This document shows positions 44,070-55,724 of a DNA stretch of 64,000 nucleotides, piece after piece. The position numbers were made by a program, and so were the translations under genes. The stretch lies in the NCBI RefSeq assembly GCF_003589595.1, contig NW_020655740.1, forward strand, positions 239,413-303,412. Direction: 5' to 3'. How positions within the stretch are numbered: position 1 is the first letter of the stretch; each line of letters begins with the position of its first letter. The notes below the pieces were generated by a model. That model did not search any database, was not told the DNA's origin, and saw only the letters and a list, made by a program, of their open reading frames with translations. Source of the stretch: Hyposmocoma kahamanoa. Lineage: Eukaryota > Arthropoda > Insecta > Lepidoptera > Cosmopterigidae.

Positions 44070-45190
44070 CAGTTCAAGTACAAGTGTTCTATTTTTTTTA
44101 TTTTTTTGTATGTCTATTTTATTCAATTATTCACTATACCAATTTTATTTTAAATTATATGTGACGTAATAATGTCTACTGTTAAAATACATAACTGTCT
44201 ACATTTATATTCATTTTGTGATATTATTTCTAACTAATATCACAAAACTCTAATATTTATACATGTTTTATGAAATTAATTTCACAATTTTAACGCATAT
44301 TATTATGTAAGTGGTAACGTAATTGCTTCTTGTACTGTGTCAATAATCAGTTCGTTTTAAGGACAAAATTGTCAATCTGTCACGGCTACTATGTTCCGTG
44401 TCACGTGTGTTCTGTTGCCGGATCCGCTGAAAATCAGCGTCGTAGCACCATAAGTGAGACGACAATAAGCTGAGTGGGTCACGGTTTCCTTGGCAGCACA
44501 GCACACACGCGTTGTACTCTTCTATATATTTGTAGTTAATACTATTTTTATTGTTATTATTACAAAATGCATGTGTACTGTGTTGTCTACTTAAGGAATA
44601 AATGTTTTCTATTCTATAAGTGTAATTGTTATGGAAAAAAAAATTTAAAAAAATGGTTATACATTTTACATTCAGCAAGAAAATAGAAATCTGGGTAAGG
44701 AAATGGCGTCCCACACAGACACACCCAGTGCAAAGTTCTAGACTTTGATTGTTTGATATATTAGGAATAGAAGACACCATTGCTCTACGACGTGATTCAT
44801 TTATTATTTGTTGTTTAAATATTGTACTTTTCGCGATCACAGTGAAAGGGAAAACAAACACCTTTTTGTAAGTGCAAAATTTGATGGACGAAGAGACGCG
44901 TTTGTGTACTCTAATAGCTAAGTAGTTAACGAGATTCCTATCAATATTCAAAGTTTAAAACTATGACTATGTGAAACAATAATTTCTGCGTAATTGGATG
45001 ACAATATAGTAAAATGTTTTGAATGCATGCTCCAGTCACTACGATTGCGACAAAAAAATAGTCAATTAAGTACGAAAAGTTTTAATAGAATACAATGTTA
45101 AATAATAATAATGTATTTATTCTCTTCCACAGTGAAACTAAAATCTAATTACATAAAATAAAGTGTATCGTTTTTATTGTTGAAGACTGG
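44070..45190. other. Unassigned; antisense frame of 203 codons at 44340-44951
   Basis: The longest open frame of the window lies here on the minus strand. On the plus strand the same bases hold a small hairpin (CGCTGAAAATCAGCG at about 44426) and an AATAAATGTTTTCTATTCTA end that looks like a LINE 3' UTR. Amino-acid composition (Asn and Phe runs) does not look like a protein. Confidence 0.3.
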
Positions 45191-45195
45191 TGCTC

Positions 45196-45294
45196 AAACT
45201 AGTTTGAGCTAGTTGAAACTAGTAGAAACTAGTTGAAACTAGTAGAAACTAGTAGAAACTAGTAGAAACTAGTTGAAACTAGTAGAAACTAGTT
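45196..45294. repeat. 10-bp minisatellite (GAAACTAGTW)
   Basis: About ten head-to-tail units alternate GAAACTAGTA and GAAACTAGTT. Each contains the palindrome ACTAGT. Confidence 0.95.
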
Positions 45295-45479
45295 GTCTCA
45301 TAGGTAAACCCTGCTTTATGAGCAATGGTTGGAAAAAGGTGTTCCACGTACATAATTACATGTATAAATATAGCTACAAAGTGTAAACAAAACTACTCAA
45401 AAGTCAAAGTTGGAATTTAAAGTAATTCAAGTGGTGCCATGTAAAAAAATGCAGTAGATAACTGATTTTTCATTACAGT

Positions 45480-45562
45480 CAACCTGCTTGTCGAAAGAAA
45501 TAATTATGGTGGCAGTACTTCCATTCACAAACTCTTTGACAAGGAGGTCCAAAGCTACTAAA
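45480..45562 (-). repeat. Repeat C, 5' end fragment
   Basis: GGTGGCAGTACTTCCATTCA and ACTCTTTGACAAGGAGGTCC. Confidence 0.6.
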
Positions 45563-45789
45563 ATGATGATTACCACGAAGATGCTAACAATATTCAGTAA
45601 AACCGTTTCGGAAAACCGGAATTCGAAACTGTATCGAATTAAAATTTGGTGGTTTTAACAACGCTGTTTCACACCTTGTAGCTATAACTATACCTACTTG
45701 TGTCCATAGATTTGGAACACCTTTTACCGACCTATGGTTATGATACCTGGTGTCTTTTTTTTACCCTTTGCGGAACAAATTTGAAACAA

Positions 45790-45918
45790 CAATTCAGTTT
45801 AGGACCTAAAATAAATTGTTGTGAGACAGTGCTATATGAAGTATATATCACCATCCCGTCTTTTTGTTGGTACGAACCTACTATATTGAACTGTAATAAG
45901 AGTTCATGGTAAGGTCCC
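45790..45918. mobile_element. Small MITE, truncated reverse copy of 31426-31571
   Basis: TGTTGTGAGACAGTGCTATA, TATCACCATCCCGTC and TAATAAGAGTTCATGGTAAG. The left terminal repeat is missing. Confidence 0.7.
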
Positions 45919-46196
45919 AGGAAATAAAACAAAAACTGTGGTAAAGTTAAAACTGCTACATAGTTAAAGTTAACATAATTAACAAAGAAAATAGCAAAAT
46001 ACAGCCTGTCCTAAAAATGTAAAATTTACAATTAAAATTATTTTCATATTATAAATTACGGCCCTCCATAAATGTAATAAATATTACACTATTCTCTGCA
46101 AAATATGTTAAAAAACCGTTTCCTAACAAAGAAGTAATAGGTACTTACGTTTTTTCATCCTCCAATCTATGTATAACTTTCATTCATAGGCTTATA

Positions 46197-47478
46197 CGTG
46201 GAGCGCACTATAAGTTTCCGGAATGAATAAGAAAAAAATACTATAAATTGTCAGAAATGAATTTATTGTTTCTCAAAATATTCTCCGTTAGCGTTAATGC
46301 ACTTTTTCATATGAATGAACCAATTTTGAAACATTTATGCCACTCCTCCGTGACAATCTCTGAAACATATTTTTCATACTCTTCCACAGCTGTTACAGGT
46401 GATGAAAATCATTGATCGCGTAACTGGTTCTTAAATTTTGGAAATAAATAAAAGTCACAAGGTGCCAGGTCGGGACTGTACGCAGGATGGTTCTTATGGT
46501 CAACGTTGTTCACCTTCAAAAATTCATTTGGCGATCGTGTGCGAACGATATTATTGTGGTGCAAGATGGTACGATATTTACAGTTATTTTTACAGAGTTT
46601 GTCAACAACTTCCGGCAAACAAATGGTCGTCTACCGGTCACTATTCACGGTACAACGATTCTCCAAAGCCATAGTAGCCACGTGTCCAGTTTTATTAAAA
46701 AAAGAAGCAATTATCCGCTTAGAGGCACTTTGCACGCGCGCCACTTTGGTTGGTTTTGGTTCATCTCGAAAAATCCATACGTCTATTGTTACTTTGTTTT
46801 GAGATCGTAACTATAAATCCATGTTTCGTCACCTATTACTATGTCCCACACCTAATTTGATGCCCCTTCGTTGAATCTGGTAAGCATGGCATTGCACCAA
46901 GTGACGCGATCCGTTTTTTGATACTCAGTCAAATTGTGTGGGATCCACCGAGAGCACAGCTTTTTCACACTAAAATGTCTGTGTAGTATTGATTGTATTT
47001 AACTTATGCCTATGCCTAAAGATGCCCGAACCTCATGGTATGTCACATGTCTGTCTGTTTTGATCATGCGGCGCACAGCATCGATGTTTTTGTTGTTCAC
47101 AGCAGTGGACGGGTGACCCTCACGAAATTCGTCACTGAGATTCACACGACCGCGTTTGAATTCTGAAAAACCAGCTATAAATAGTCATTTTGCATGGTGC
47201 TTCATCGCCAAAAGCAGTTTGAAACCGATCGAAGCTCCACTGAGCTGTTAAATTACGCTTAAATTCGTCAAAAATCATACTGCGAAAATTTTCACGAGTT
47301 GAATCCATGGTTATGTAGACAACCAATTTCTAAAATGCCGCCATAATGTAAAAACAAGTGACAGTCGGATGAAACAAACTGTATTTTACAGACAAAGAGT
47401 TTTATATTTAAATGTTGTAATTACTTTTTTAAATATTGTTTATATAAGTGGCCAGTTCCGGAAACTTATAGTGCGCCC
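46197..47478 (-). mobile_element. Full-length inactive mariner
   Basis: The ends GCGCACTATAAGTTTCCGGA (left) and TTCCGGAAACTTATAGTGCG (right) are inverted, with TA at both borders. The transposase is on the minus strand. The N-terminal part at 47132-47326 reads FRSMIFDEFKRNLTAQWSFD. The C-terminal part at 46409-46618 has ILHHNN and, 34 residues on, HPAYSPDLAPCDFYLFPKFK. The second catalytic Asp is Asn here (HHNN where HHDN is usual), while the third (PCD) is kept. Frameshifts and stops break the middle. The D34D spacing fits mariner. Dead by several criteria. Confidence 0.9.
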
Positions 47479-47479
47479 T

Positions 47480-47880
47480 ATGTATTACGAAGATAAATAT
47501 TTCTAGATTTTAAAAAATTATCAATTATAACCTTTGCTCTTTCATCGAAGTCTTATTCACTGTCAGGTCGCCATTTTCAAAATAAATTTTATTTATTTCA
47601 ATCGTTTACGCTCCACAACAAAATCACAAACCCATAATCTGAAGTTTTCGCCATGTTTTTGCGGTATTTTTTTCCAACCAGACACAGATAAAACAAACGC
47701 ACTAACGTGGGAAAATACCATGGCGCCACCGTCTACGCGGAAAACACACGGATCTAAGACCGTGTGTACTACATAATGCCTGTTTGATTTGAGTTTGTCT
47801 AGAATACTCGAAGTAATTTAAAAATTAGGGAATAAAGGATGGACTTTACTTCTGCTACGTAGGGCTATATTGACAGCATT
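47480..47880. other. Unassigned AT-rich DNA
   Basis: Nothing recognisable. Confidence 0.3.
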
Positions 47881-47889
47881 AGAGTTTTG

Positions 47890-48405
47890 CATCAGTAGAG
47901 CTTCTTGTGAATGAGGTCATCCAGAGAGGTAGTGCCACCTTATCTATTTCTGCCGCCAAGCAGTAATGTCAGCATTACTGTGGACCGGTTTGGAAGGGTA
48001 AGGGTACTGGTGATATTAAATTAAATTAAATTAAATAACGCACACACTCAACATAGCCCCGCACTAGGGAAAACCCTGTGTCGCGGGTGCCATGGACACA
48101 CACATAGACAACCACAAATTACACCCAAACTCACGAGAGAAATAAATGTAGGCCATACAAATATTTCTCCCGACTCGGGAATCGAACCTGGGACCTCTAC
48201 GTGGCAGTCCGGCCACAGAGGCAGTTAAATAACAGGCTCGTGGGACTTGTCAACTTATGTCTCAGGATGACGGGCTCAGAGACAGTGCCCCTCAGATCTT
48301 TGCAATTTAAAGCTCTGAGTGGCACTGCAACTGTTATGAACAGGCGTGTCGCTTACCATCAGGCGCACGACTTGTTCGTCCCGTCACTTGATTTTATATA
48401 AAAAA
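47890..48405 (+). repeat. Repeat C copy split by a SINE-1
   Basis: The left half ends GGTACTGGTGATATTA. The right half resumes AACAGGCTCGTGGGACTTGT and continues to CGTCCCGTCACTTGATTTTA. The SINE at 48037-48224 sits between. Confidence 0.85.
48037..48224 (-). repeat. SINE-1 nested in repeat C
   Basis: Reversed body ACGCACACACTCAACATAGC to box B GGAATCGAACC and GGCCACAGAGGCAG. TTAAAT lies at both borders. Part of the tRNA head (CATGGTAACCGTTC) is deleted. Confidence 0.85.
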
Positions 48406-48409
48406 AATT

Positions 48410-48790
48410 GACGTACTTTTAGAGCATGAGAAGTAAAAACAAAAATAATAATAAATATAATAATATACATTAATTGCGAACCGTTGAAAAACTTCTTAGT
48501 AAACAACATATTTGACATCACTTGATATTATATTAAAAAAAAACATAACTTATAGTTCTACCTCGAGGCGCTTAAATCACCAGATTTCTAGGAGAGCTTA
48601 TTCAAAGCACGCAACATAAATATTGTCCAAGCGAAAAATAATTCTCTTTGAACCTATTCAGAGTGAGATTCAAAATGAAATTCAAGAGTCGAAACTACCT
48701 CACCTCGAATTCAATTTTTTCCTATACTGAATCGTTTAATTTTGCTTGGATCGAGCGATGAACACTGGCTTTATTTCAATTTTTTTTTTA
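48410..48790. other. Unassigned AT-rich DNA
   Basis: Nothing recognisable. Confidence 0.3.
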
Positions 48791-48795
48791 CAAAC

Positions 48796-49017
48796 GATAA
48801 TAATAATAATAATAACGCACACACGCAACATAGCCCCGCTCTAGGGAAAACCCCGTGTCGCGGGTGCCACGGACACACACATAGACAACCACAAATTACA
48901 CCCACACTCGCGAGATAAATAATTGTGTGCCATACAAATATTTCTCCCGGCCCGGGAATCAAACCTGGGACCTCTGCGTGGCAGTCCGGCATGGTAACCG
49001 TTCGGCCACCGAGGCAG
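48796..49017 (-). repeat. SINE-1, best-preserved copy
   Basis: On the minus strand: TGCCTCGGTGGCCGAACGGT, TACCATGCCGGACTGCCACG, box B GGTTTGATTCC, full body, then (ATT)n. The complete tRNA-like head and tail are present. Confidence 0.9.
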
Positions 49018-49344
49018 TTACTACAGGCACGATACTACAGGCATTCGAAAAATGTATGTTTTATACTACTTATACGTTTTCTATTTAGTTTAATTGATAT
49101 AACATAAATCATAGGTATATATATAAACTAACTATTGAATACAGCGGCGCTCCTGTAAAATTTCGAGGTAAGTTTATATTGTTTATCTATAGTGAAAATT
49201 TTTAGGGATAATGTTTTCACACCGTATAGTAATCAGTGTATATCCTCAATTTTATATTATATTTTTTTCATAGTAATTCATTCAATACTTTCACTGTTAT
49301 ACGGAGTCAACCAAAGCCATGTGAGGACTGTGATTTTTAATAAT

Positions 49345-49616
49345 TGCTAAAAGTAATTGCTCCTAAATTAAAGTTAGGCGCTATTTATAAAAATGAATCT
49401 TCATGCGTGAACAGCCACCCTTTGAGTTGGACGATTTCCTTCAAAATGAAATGGCACCACTATGGAAGTACCCCCTTTCCAACAAAAAAAGAATCATGAA
49501 AATCGGTTCACAAATACCGGAGTTATCGCGTAACATACATACAAAAAAAATACAAAAAAAAAGGAACATACAGTCGAATAGAGAACCTCCTCCTTTTTTG
49601 AAGTCGGTTAAAAAAG
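49345..49616 (-). mobile_element. Repeat A, left two-thirds
   Basis: From AGTAATTGCTCCTAAATTAA to TTTTTTGAAGTCGGTTAAAA. The right terminal part is absent. Confidence 0.8.
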
Positions 49617-49852
49617 AAAGTCTGTAAATCCCTTATTTTAATCCCCGAAGCAGGAAGAGGGGAGTTAAGAGTTTGAAACCTCTGTCTATGTATTTATATG
49701 TCTGTCTGAGGCATCGTTGCTCCCAAACGACGGTGTTTTGTAATTGAAGGCTGACTTAAACGAGATGGTTCTTGGGTTCTTATGAACATCTGTTTCAGCT
49801 ATTTGATTTTTAAAACACAATCAAATAAATACGTACTTATTATTTTAATAAT

Positions 49853-49968
49853 TATGACGCACACACATAGACAACCACAAATGACTCATAAATTCACGAG
49901 AGAAATAAATGAAGGGCATACAAATATTTCTCCCGGCCCGGGAATCGAATCTGACACCTCTGCGTAGT
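49853..49968 (-). repeat. SINE-1, truncated copy
   Basis: ATGACGCACACACATAGACA to GGAATCGAATCTGACACCTC, then the head stops at an A/T-tract. Confidence 0.75.
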
Positions 49969-50139
49969 GTTGTAACTTGAAAAAAAAACATAATTTTTTT
50001 TTCACGTTTTTGAAAAAAAAAACATGAAAAAAGACACAGCGCCATGGTTTTTTTCTAAATTTGTTTTTTTTTTACAGAAAAAGTAAAATGGAATATTTGA
50101 AATAAATAAGACACTAACTTTTGTTTTCAGAATATATAT

Positions 50140-50380
50140 TGTTGCAAACCGGTCTTATGGGTATAAGCTCGGCACGAGACGCAAGAGAGGACGACACGGC
50201 GAGCGTGACGTCACGGCGAGCGGCAGCAGCGCAGGGGCACTCGCCATAACGACAGCCACCGGCGACGGTCGACCCCTATTCATTTATTATAAACGAGTAC
50301 ACGTGTGATTGAGACGGCGAATATGCCAGTCCTATTGTAATACAGTCCACTTTTATTTCACGTCCCTTCGAACCCTAACA
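50140..50380 (+). mobile_element. LTR of a retrotransposon
   Basis: It begins TGTTGCAAACCGG and ends CCCTAACA, i.e. the canonical TGTT...AACA. It is GC-rich in the middle (GACGTCACGGCGAGC). The bases just after it (TTGGCCCTTTAGGATT) sit where a primer binding site would be. No second LTR and no gag or pol are seen. Confidence 0.55.
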
Positions 50381-50640
50381 TTGGCCCTTTAGGATTCCCC
50401 CTTCTTAATTAAAAGTGTGGTCAACGTCATCAACTCATCATCAAGACTGGAAGCGCTACAGTGTGGTTTTCAGCTGCAGAAGATACCTCGAGGTGGCTTC
50501 TTCATTATCATCCTGTGGATTATACTTCGTCAAGCAACCGCACAAGCCCGAGAATTAAAAGTGATTTTGAGGACGAACGCGCGACGGGCTTTGGACCCAA
50601 CGAGAGTGCGTGTCATCGTGAGGACAATGGAATGATCTAA
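50381..50640 (+). mobile_element. Leader region after the LTR
   Basis: A 72-codon frame at 50417-50635 has no recognisable gag motif. The stretch ends near ATTAATCTAGGAGACGG, beyond which normal AT-rich DNA resumes. Confidence 0.35.
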
Positions 50641-50644
50641 TCAT

Positions 50645-51680
50645 CTACGATTAATCTAGGAGACGGTTTGGATGTTCATTTGTGAGCTCGTTCCAATTTT
50701 CCTTTTACCTTTTCCTTTCTTTAACGTTTCTTTAAATTCAAAAACAGTCTTTATTTAGTGAGTGCCTTTTCATTAATGCCTTGCTCGCAACACGTCAATC
50801 TCTCATCTGCATTTTAAATCAATTTTTACTTCATAATTTATTTTCAAATTCATTTGATAATTGTTCAGTACTCCAATGTTTATTCTACGATTAAATAAAT
50901 AAAAAAACTTCAAATAAAACCAACAATCACTTACGAATACTGCAAGTGTGTATTTTGCGCACTATCTACTCTTGCATGACTATAACAAACTAATTGTATA
51001 ATATTGTTTGTGGGAATCTTTAAAATTGTAATGCATTTTTAATACTAAATCAATTACTAGAATAACCATGTAACTATCTAATATTCGCACTGACAAGTTT
51101 TAATATCCATTGTAAAACTATATAACTTTTTTAACACTTTCATCGCCGTGGTGGATCAAAATGACTCTCATCTACATCTCATCTCATCTCATCTACCTAT
51201 TGGGGCCGTGGGGGGTTAAAATGACTGACACGACGCACCTAACTTTGCAAAAGCTACGTATTTAGCCATGTAACATGGCCAGCGTAGCCCTGACGAACAG
51301 TTGTTGCCACTTGGTTTTTGATGGCATACACACTTTCATAGACTAAGAGGAAACAATATATATACTATTTCAAATAAAAAAAATACTTTAATTTCAAATT
51401 GGATTTAAAAGTTACAAACTAAGCAAAACATGGTTAATATGTGATATGAATCTCAAATGAAAGTTTTAGGTTCAGTTTCAGTTTTAGGTTAACATCGATC
51501 GAACATTACGTGTACATACTCTGCCCGGCATTGAGACCTGTGCGGCCTAGACGTGGTAATACACAATACACTAAATAAAATTTAACAAATAAGACCAAAC
51601 ACAATCATATAAGCCAATGTCATATATTGAACATTTTTGAATATTCTAGTCGGCGACGAACGTGTTAATATATTTTAATA
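50645..51680. other. Unassigned; short ATCTC array at 51172-51200
   Basis: CATCTACATCTCATCTCATC forms a brief microsatellite. Nothing else is recognised. Confidence 0.35.
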
Positions 51681-51687
51681 TAAGATA

Positions 51688-51959
51688 CATTGACTTACAA
51701 ATAAATGGACGACGGGTCTAATACAAAAACCACGAAAAAAATGTCCCAAGTCAACCTATTTAAACGTAGTGACATGTAAAGGAATATGAAAAAGCTAAAA
51801 CGTTGAATTTAAATTGTAATGTCATCGCAGTTCTGTCTAATTTTGCTTGCTTCGAACGAAGACTAGAGCGTGAATGACGCTCTGTATACGATTTTAACAC
51901 CCTATAAGTTCGGACACTTTTTAGCTCGGACCCGACGTCCATATAATTGTAAGTCAATG
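51688..51959 (+). mobile_element. MITE with 8-bp target duplication (hAT- or P-like), copy 2
   Basis: 272 bp flanked by ATAAGATA at 51680-51687 and 51960-51967. Ends CATTGACTTACAAATAAATG and GTAAGTCAATG. It is the reverse complement of 20546-20824 with few changes. Confidence 0.9.
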
Positions 51960-52144
51960 ATAAGATATATTGTTTTTCAATCACCAATGAGTAATATTAT
52001 TTTTTAAACTTTTTTTTGCTTCTGTAAAGATGCCTAGTTTTTCCTTTACACGTTTAACCAGTGGGGCCAATTTGACTTCATTGAAGATATTGAGTTACGT
52101 TAGTATTTAATTGCCTTGCCTTGAAAGTATTACTTAGCCTATCT

Positions 52145-52400
52145 ATTTTTAACATAAGGTAAAGATTGAGTTCTCAATTTGTCTGTACTTTGTTGGTAAA
52201 TACGCTATTATTGCAACATTGAACGTATAGACGAAAGGGCGTACCTCATTAGTGGTCCTACTCAAATTTCTAGAAAATATTCCACTCTTAAGGCTGGCAA
52301 ATTTGTGAGTAAATATACTCAGCTGAATTTTACCCACTTTCAGAATTAATTTTAACCAATTTCTATCAAACTTGGCACGTAAGTGTAATTCGAAAGGAAA
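52145..52400 (+). repeat. Repeat A-like divergent copy
   Basis: TTGAGTTCTCAATTTGTCTG, AGAAAATATTCCACTCTTAA and ACCAATTTCTATCAAACTTG. Confidence 0.55.
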
Positions 52401-52579
52401 TACAATATTATAGTAACCTGGAGCTGTTCTGATGGTGGAATTGACAGACAGATGAGAGGAACTCCTGAACAGTGCACAGAAGCTGCTTGATATTAGGACT
52501 CATATGATTAGTTTTGACGAGTACTTCCATTATGTTCCAAGTTCCAAGTCCTAGTCGAAACGAGCCATACTAAGCAACT

Positions 52580-52930
52580 ACTGAGGTATATCATTTCCAA
52601 CAAAAGCAGAATCAGTAATCGATTCTCAAATGCCGAATTAATCGTGTACACACAAAATAATACAATCGAAACATTGACTTACATCGAAATGAGAACTTCT
52701 TCCTCTTTTTAACAGAAAAGGAGGAGGTATTTTTTTTTTGTATTCTACGCGATCACTCAGGCATTTGTGAACAGATTTTTTTTGTTGGAAGTACTGGTCA
52801 CATTTAAATTTGAAGAAAATATTCCACCTCTAAGGGTGGTAAACTAGGGGGTGAATTCCGTTAACCGATTACAATAAAACTTTGCAAATAGATGTAATTC
52901 TAATTAAAAACCCAATACGCTAAGTTTTGA
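52580..52930. repeat. Two repeat A-like fragments, head to head
   Basis: 52580-52712 is reversed (ATGAGAACTTCTTCCTCTTT) and 52720-52930 is forward (AAAGGAGGAGGTATTTTTTT, ATTCCACCTCTAAGGGTGGT). Confidence 0.55.
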
Positions 52931-53554
52931 ATTTTTTGTTTATAAAATAGTTATAATTACTGAAGTCGGTGACTAACAGTTTTCTCGTTCGAGGGGTGAG
53001 AGAGAGTGTAGCGTTTTGAGCCTATCACGAGGGCGCCAGACACTCTAGTAAGTATTCGAAATCCCAACATTTAATTAGCTACTAATTGAATTGCTTTCGT
53101 GAGGGAAAAATAAATATTGTAATCATTAATCGGTCGTTCTCGGATTAGTGTTCAATACTTATTTTCCGTGGAAATTTTTACTATTTAAATATCAAGTATA
53201 TTATCGTGTAATTACTAAATAATATTTCATGATACAACACTCGAATATTACATAATATTGCACGATAAAAAATCGAAAACTTAAATAATAAAAATTGCCA
53301 GCGAAATTAGATAGTGAACACTAGTCTGCGGCTTTGTTTTATTATTTAAATCGAAATTGTTCTTAGGTACGTTTAAATAATATTTGCTCGGCTATTTTCC
53401 CAGTTATGGCACGGGTCTCAGCATAGAATTAATATTCATTTGATTTTCAATTATTCGATCGACTGGACATTTGATGTAATGGACATCCGATGGTATTACA
53501 ATAATATCTGACGTCGCAACCAGGACAGTGCAGATTATCCAACTGGATACTTGC

Positions 53555-54005
53555 AATATGTAAGTATCAAGATATTGCTAATACTAACAAGGTAAAGTAT
53601 TTAGGTGTTATAATAATTGATGATAACCTCTCTCTTAAATCAATCATCCAATCACTGAGCGGCCGAATCCGTAAGTTAATGCTTGTGTTTAAAAAGACAG
53701 GCAAGTTTATGTCAACCAATTATTACTTATTGCATTATATCAAAACTTTATTACTAATCATTGAGATAGCCCAGCGAGCGGTTCTAAAGGTTTCTACCCC
53801 TTTCCTTTACCCCACTGAGCTTCTGTATAAGTCGTGTAAGGTGCCTACTAACTGTAAGGCAATTGTTAAGTCCACATTTCTCAAACAGCACGTTGCACTC
53901 CCATATAGTACTGAAAACACTAACAAAAGACGTACAGATATTGCCCCAAAAGTATATCATCAAAACATGTGTTTATTTCCAGACCATTTTTGTGCAGTAA
54001 GTTAA
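53555..54005 (+). mobile_element. CR1/Zenon-like LINE C-terminal fragment
   Basis: Frames read KYLGVIIIDDN-like residues, QSLSGRIRKLMLVFKK, EIAQRAVLKVSTPFLYPT and STFLKQHVALPYSTENTNKR. These are standard blocks of this LINE group after the RT palm. An internal deletion removes the segment between YIKTLL and EIAQRAV. Confidence 0.7.
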
Positions 54006-54009
54006 ACAC

Positions 54010-54370
54010 CATATTGGCCATATGTATTTTTTGTTATATAAAGGATAAGAAAATTTTCCAAGTATTCCTTCAAGATATGTCCTACGATGATACAGACATA
54101 TGATTTACATTTTATTGTTTAATTATTCTTTTCTCTATAATTTAATAATACATCAACCTGTATAATTATTACTTTTTAATTGAAATACAGGATTCTCGTA
54201 GTTCAAATATTTGAATTATAGTTTTCATCGATTCGCATAATTAGTCTTTAGTTATTTCTTTGTATAAACAATTTTATTTATTTATTTACTAAAGAAAAAA
54301 AAGCGTAGGTCATAAATGGTAAGACGGACTATATACTCTGGTTTTGAGACATTGTGTGATTTTTTTAATG
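54010..54370. other. Unassigned AT-rich DNA
   Basis: Possibly the LINE's 3' UTR. No clear tail. Confidence 0.3.
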
Positions 54371-54377
54371 ACACTAT

Positions 54378-54458
54378 GTGATGGGTCGAACCAGTCGTGC
54401 GCCTGATGGTAATCGACATGCCCCTGTCTATAACAGCTGCAGTGCCACTCAGAGTTTT
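54378..54458 (-). repeat. Repeat C, 3' end fragment
   Basis: GTCGTGCGCCTGATGGTAAT and CAGTGCCACTCAGAGTTTTA. Confidence 0.65.
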
Positions 54459-54819
54459 AACCGTCAGTTACTCACGCGATGAAAATCACACAACCACTCA
54501 CTACACCAATTTATTAGGAAGATTTCTAATGAACCAATAATGATATTAAATAAAAACTCAATATTATACATACTATATATTATATCTCAAAGGAACAACT
54601 CAAATAAAAACTAATAGGATTATAACAAAAAATGGAGCTAAAAATCATCTCTCTCATCAAAATTACACTTTTGAATTATCATATCTTTACTGTCACATAC
54701 TCTTTGACGTTCTACAAGTCACTAAAATGTAATATTTGGCGCGAATTAACTTACAACATTAATCGAAACTGACACTGGCCCAAGCCTAGTGGCCGCCATT
54801 AAGGAAATAGAATAGAAGC

Positions 54820-55312
54820 TACTGTTGGCGAGAGCGCGTTCTGATAGCCGCTCACGCGATGCGCTCCTCCTACCGCAAAATGGCGGCTATTTTTATAAAT
54901 AAAAATTATTATTCTGCATTGCTAAATAAATACCCTCCGTACTACCAACAAAAAATCTCAAATAAAATGCAGTAATACACCGCAAATTCTGCACTTAAAA
55001 AGCACTAATTAAATTTTTGGTGTACTTGGATAAATATGATAATATTCCGTTTGAGTGGTTCTGACGTTTACCATGAAATTACTCCTTAAAGTTTAGTTTA
55101 TAAACATTTATATTCAGGGTAAACTTAAAAAACGCTACTTACGGTATGTTTTTAATAAATAAACACCGAAATCACCAGCCTAAAGAATAACACACACGAT
55201 TGTCGTGACGTATTTTTGAAGTTGTTTATTTTTTTTAAATGACAGACCCAGGCATTAAAAACCTTATGGTGAAATAGCAATTAATATTAGTTCTTTTGCC
55301 TGTTATAACTTC
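54820..55312 (+). repeat. Repeat D, copy 2
   Basis: Matches 12770-13265 but has a 70-bp segment (TTCCGTTTGAGTGGTTCTGA onward, 55045-55115) absent from copy 1. It lacks copy 1's GGTTTGCTAGAGTAGTTACC. Confidence 0.7.
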
Positions 55313-55436
55313 GATATCCGATAAATCGGTATAAAATAATCTCCGGCACCTCTAAGTGTGGTATGCGTCTACGGCTGCATGTATCGCGTGAGCGGATAGA
55401 CCGAAGTATTATTTCATAGCGCGTAAAGGTAAGTTG

Positions 55437-55612
55437 CCAAACATTGACCCTGGCTACGTATAAATAGCAAAAAGGCAAGTGGGCAGACCACCAGACAATA
55501 TCGTCAGATTTGCGGGATCGCGCTAGACGCGAATGGCGCAGGATCGAAAATATAGGCGCAATAAAGAAGAGGCCTATGCCCAGCAGTGGGCTAATGTTGG
55601 CTGACAATGATT
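55437..55612 (+). mobile_element. LINE polyprotein C-terminal fragment
   Basis: GRPPDNIVRFAGSR, stop, TRMAQDRKYR and AYAQQWANVG are the same closing block as at 9176-9321, with stops. Confidence 0.65.
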
Positions 55613-55654
55613 AAAAGTAAGTTGATCCCTTGCGAGTAGTTAAGTAATTAAGTA

Positions 55655-55724
55655 ATATCAGCATTACTGCTTAGCGGCAGTACTTCCTAACGAACTCTTT
55701 CACAAGAGTTCTACTGGGATTTTT
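55655..55724 (-). repeat. Repeat C, 5' fragment
   Basis: CAGCATTACTGCTTAGCGGC and ACTCTTTCACAAGAGTTCTA. Confidence 0.65.

Noticed and set aside
44340..44951. Longest open frame of the window (203 codons, minus strand)
   Set aside because: Composition is biased (Asn, Phe runs), no domain is seen, and the opposite strand looks like a LINE-type 3' UTR with an AATAAA end. Most likely an open frame by chance.
45196..45294. CRISPR-like array
   Set aside because: The units are contiguous 10-mers without spacers, in a eukaryotic repeat context.
46438..46810. Three overlapping plus-strand ORFs
   Set aside because: They are shadows of the mariner transposase on the minus strand.
48930..49017. Functional tRNA gene
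   Set aside because: The box A and box B regions are present but the acceptor stem is absent and the same head recurs in all SINE-1 copies.
55287..55607. Minus-strand 106-codon ORF
   Set aside because: It is antisense to the plus-strand LINE C-terminal fragment and spans repeat D's border.
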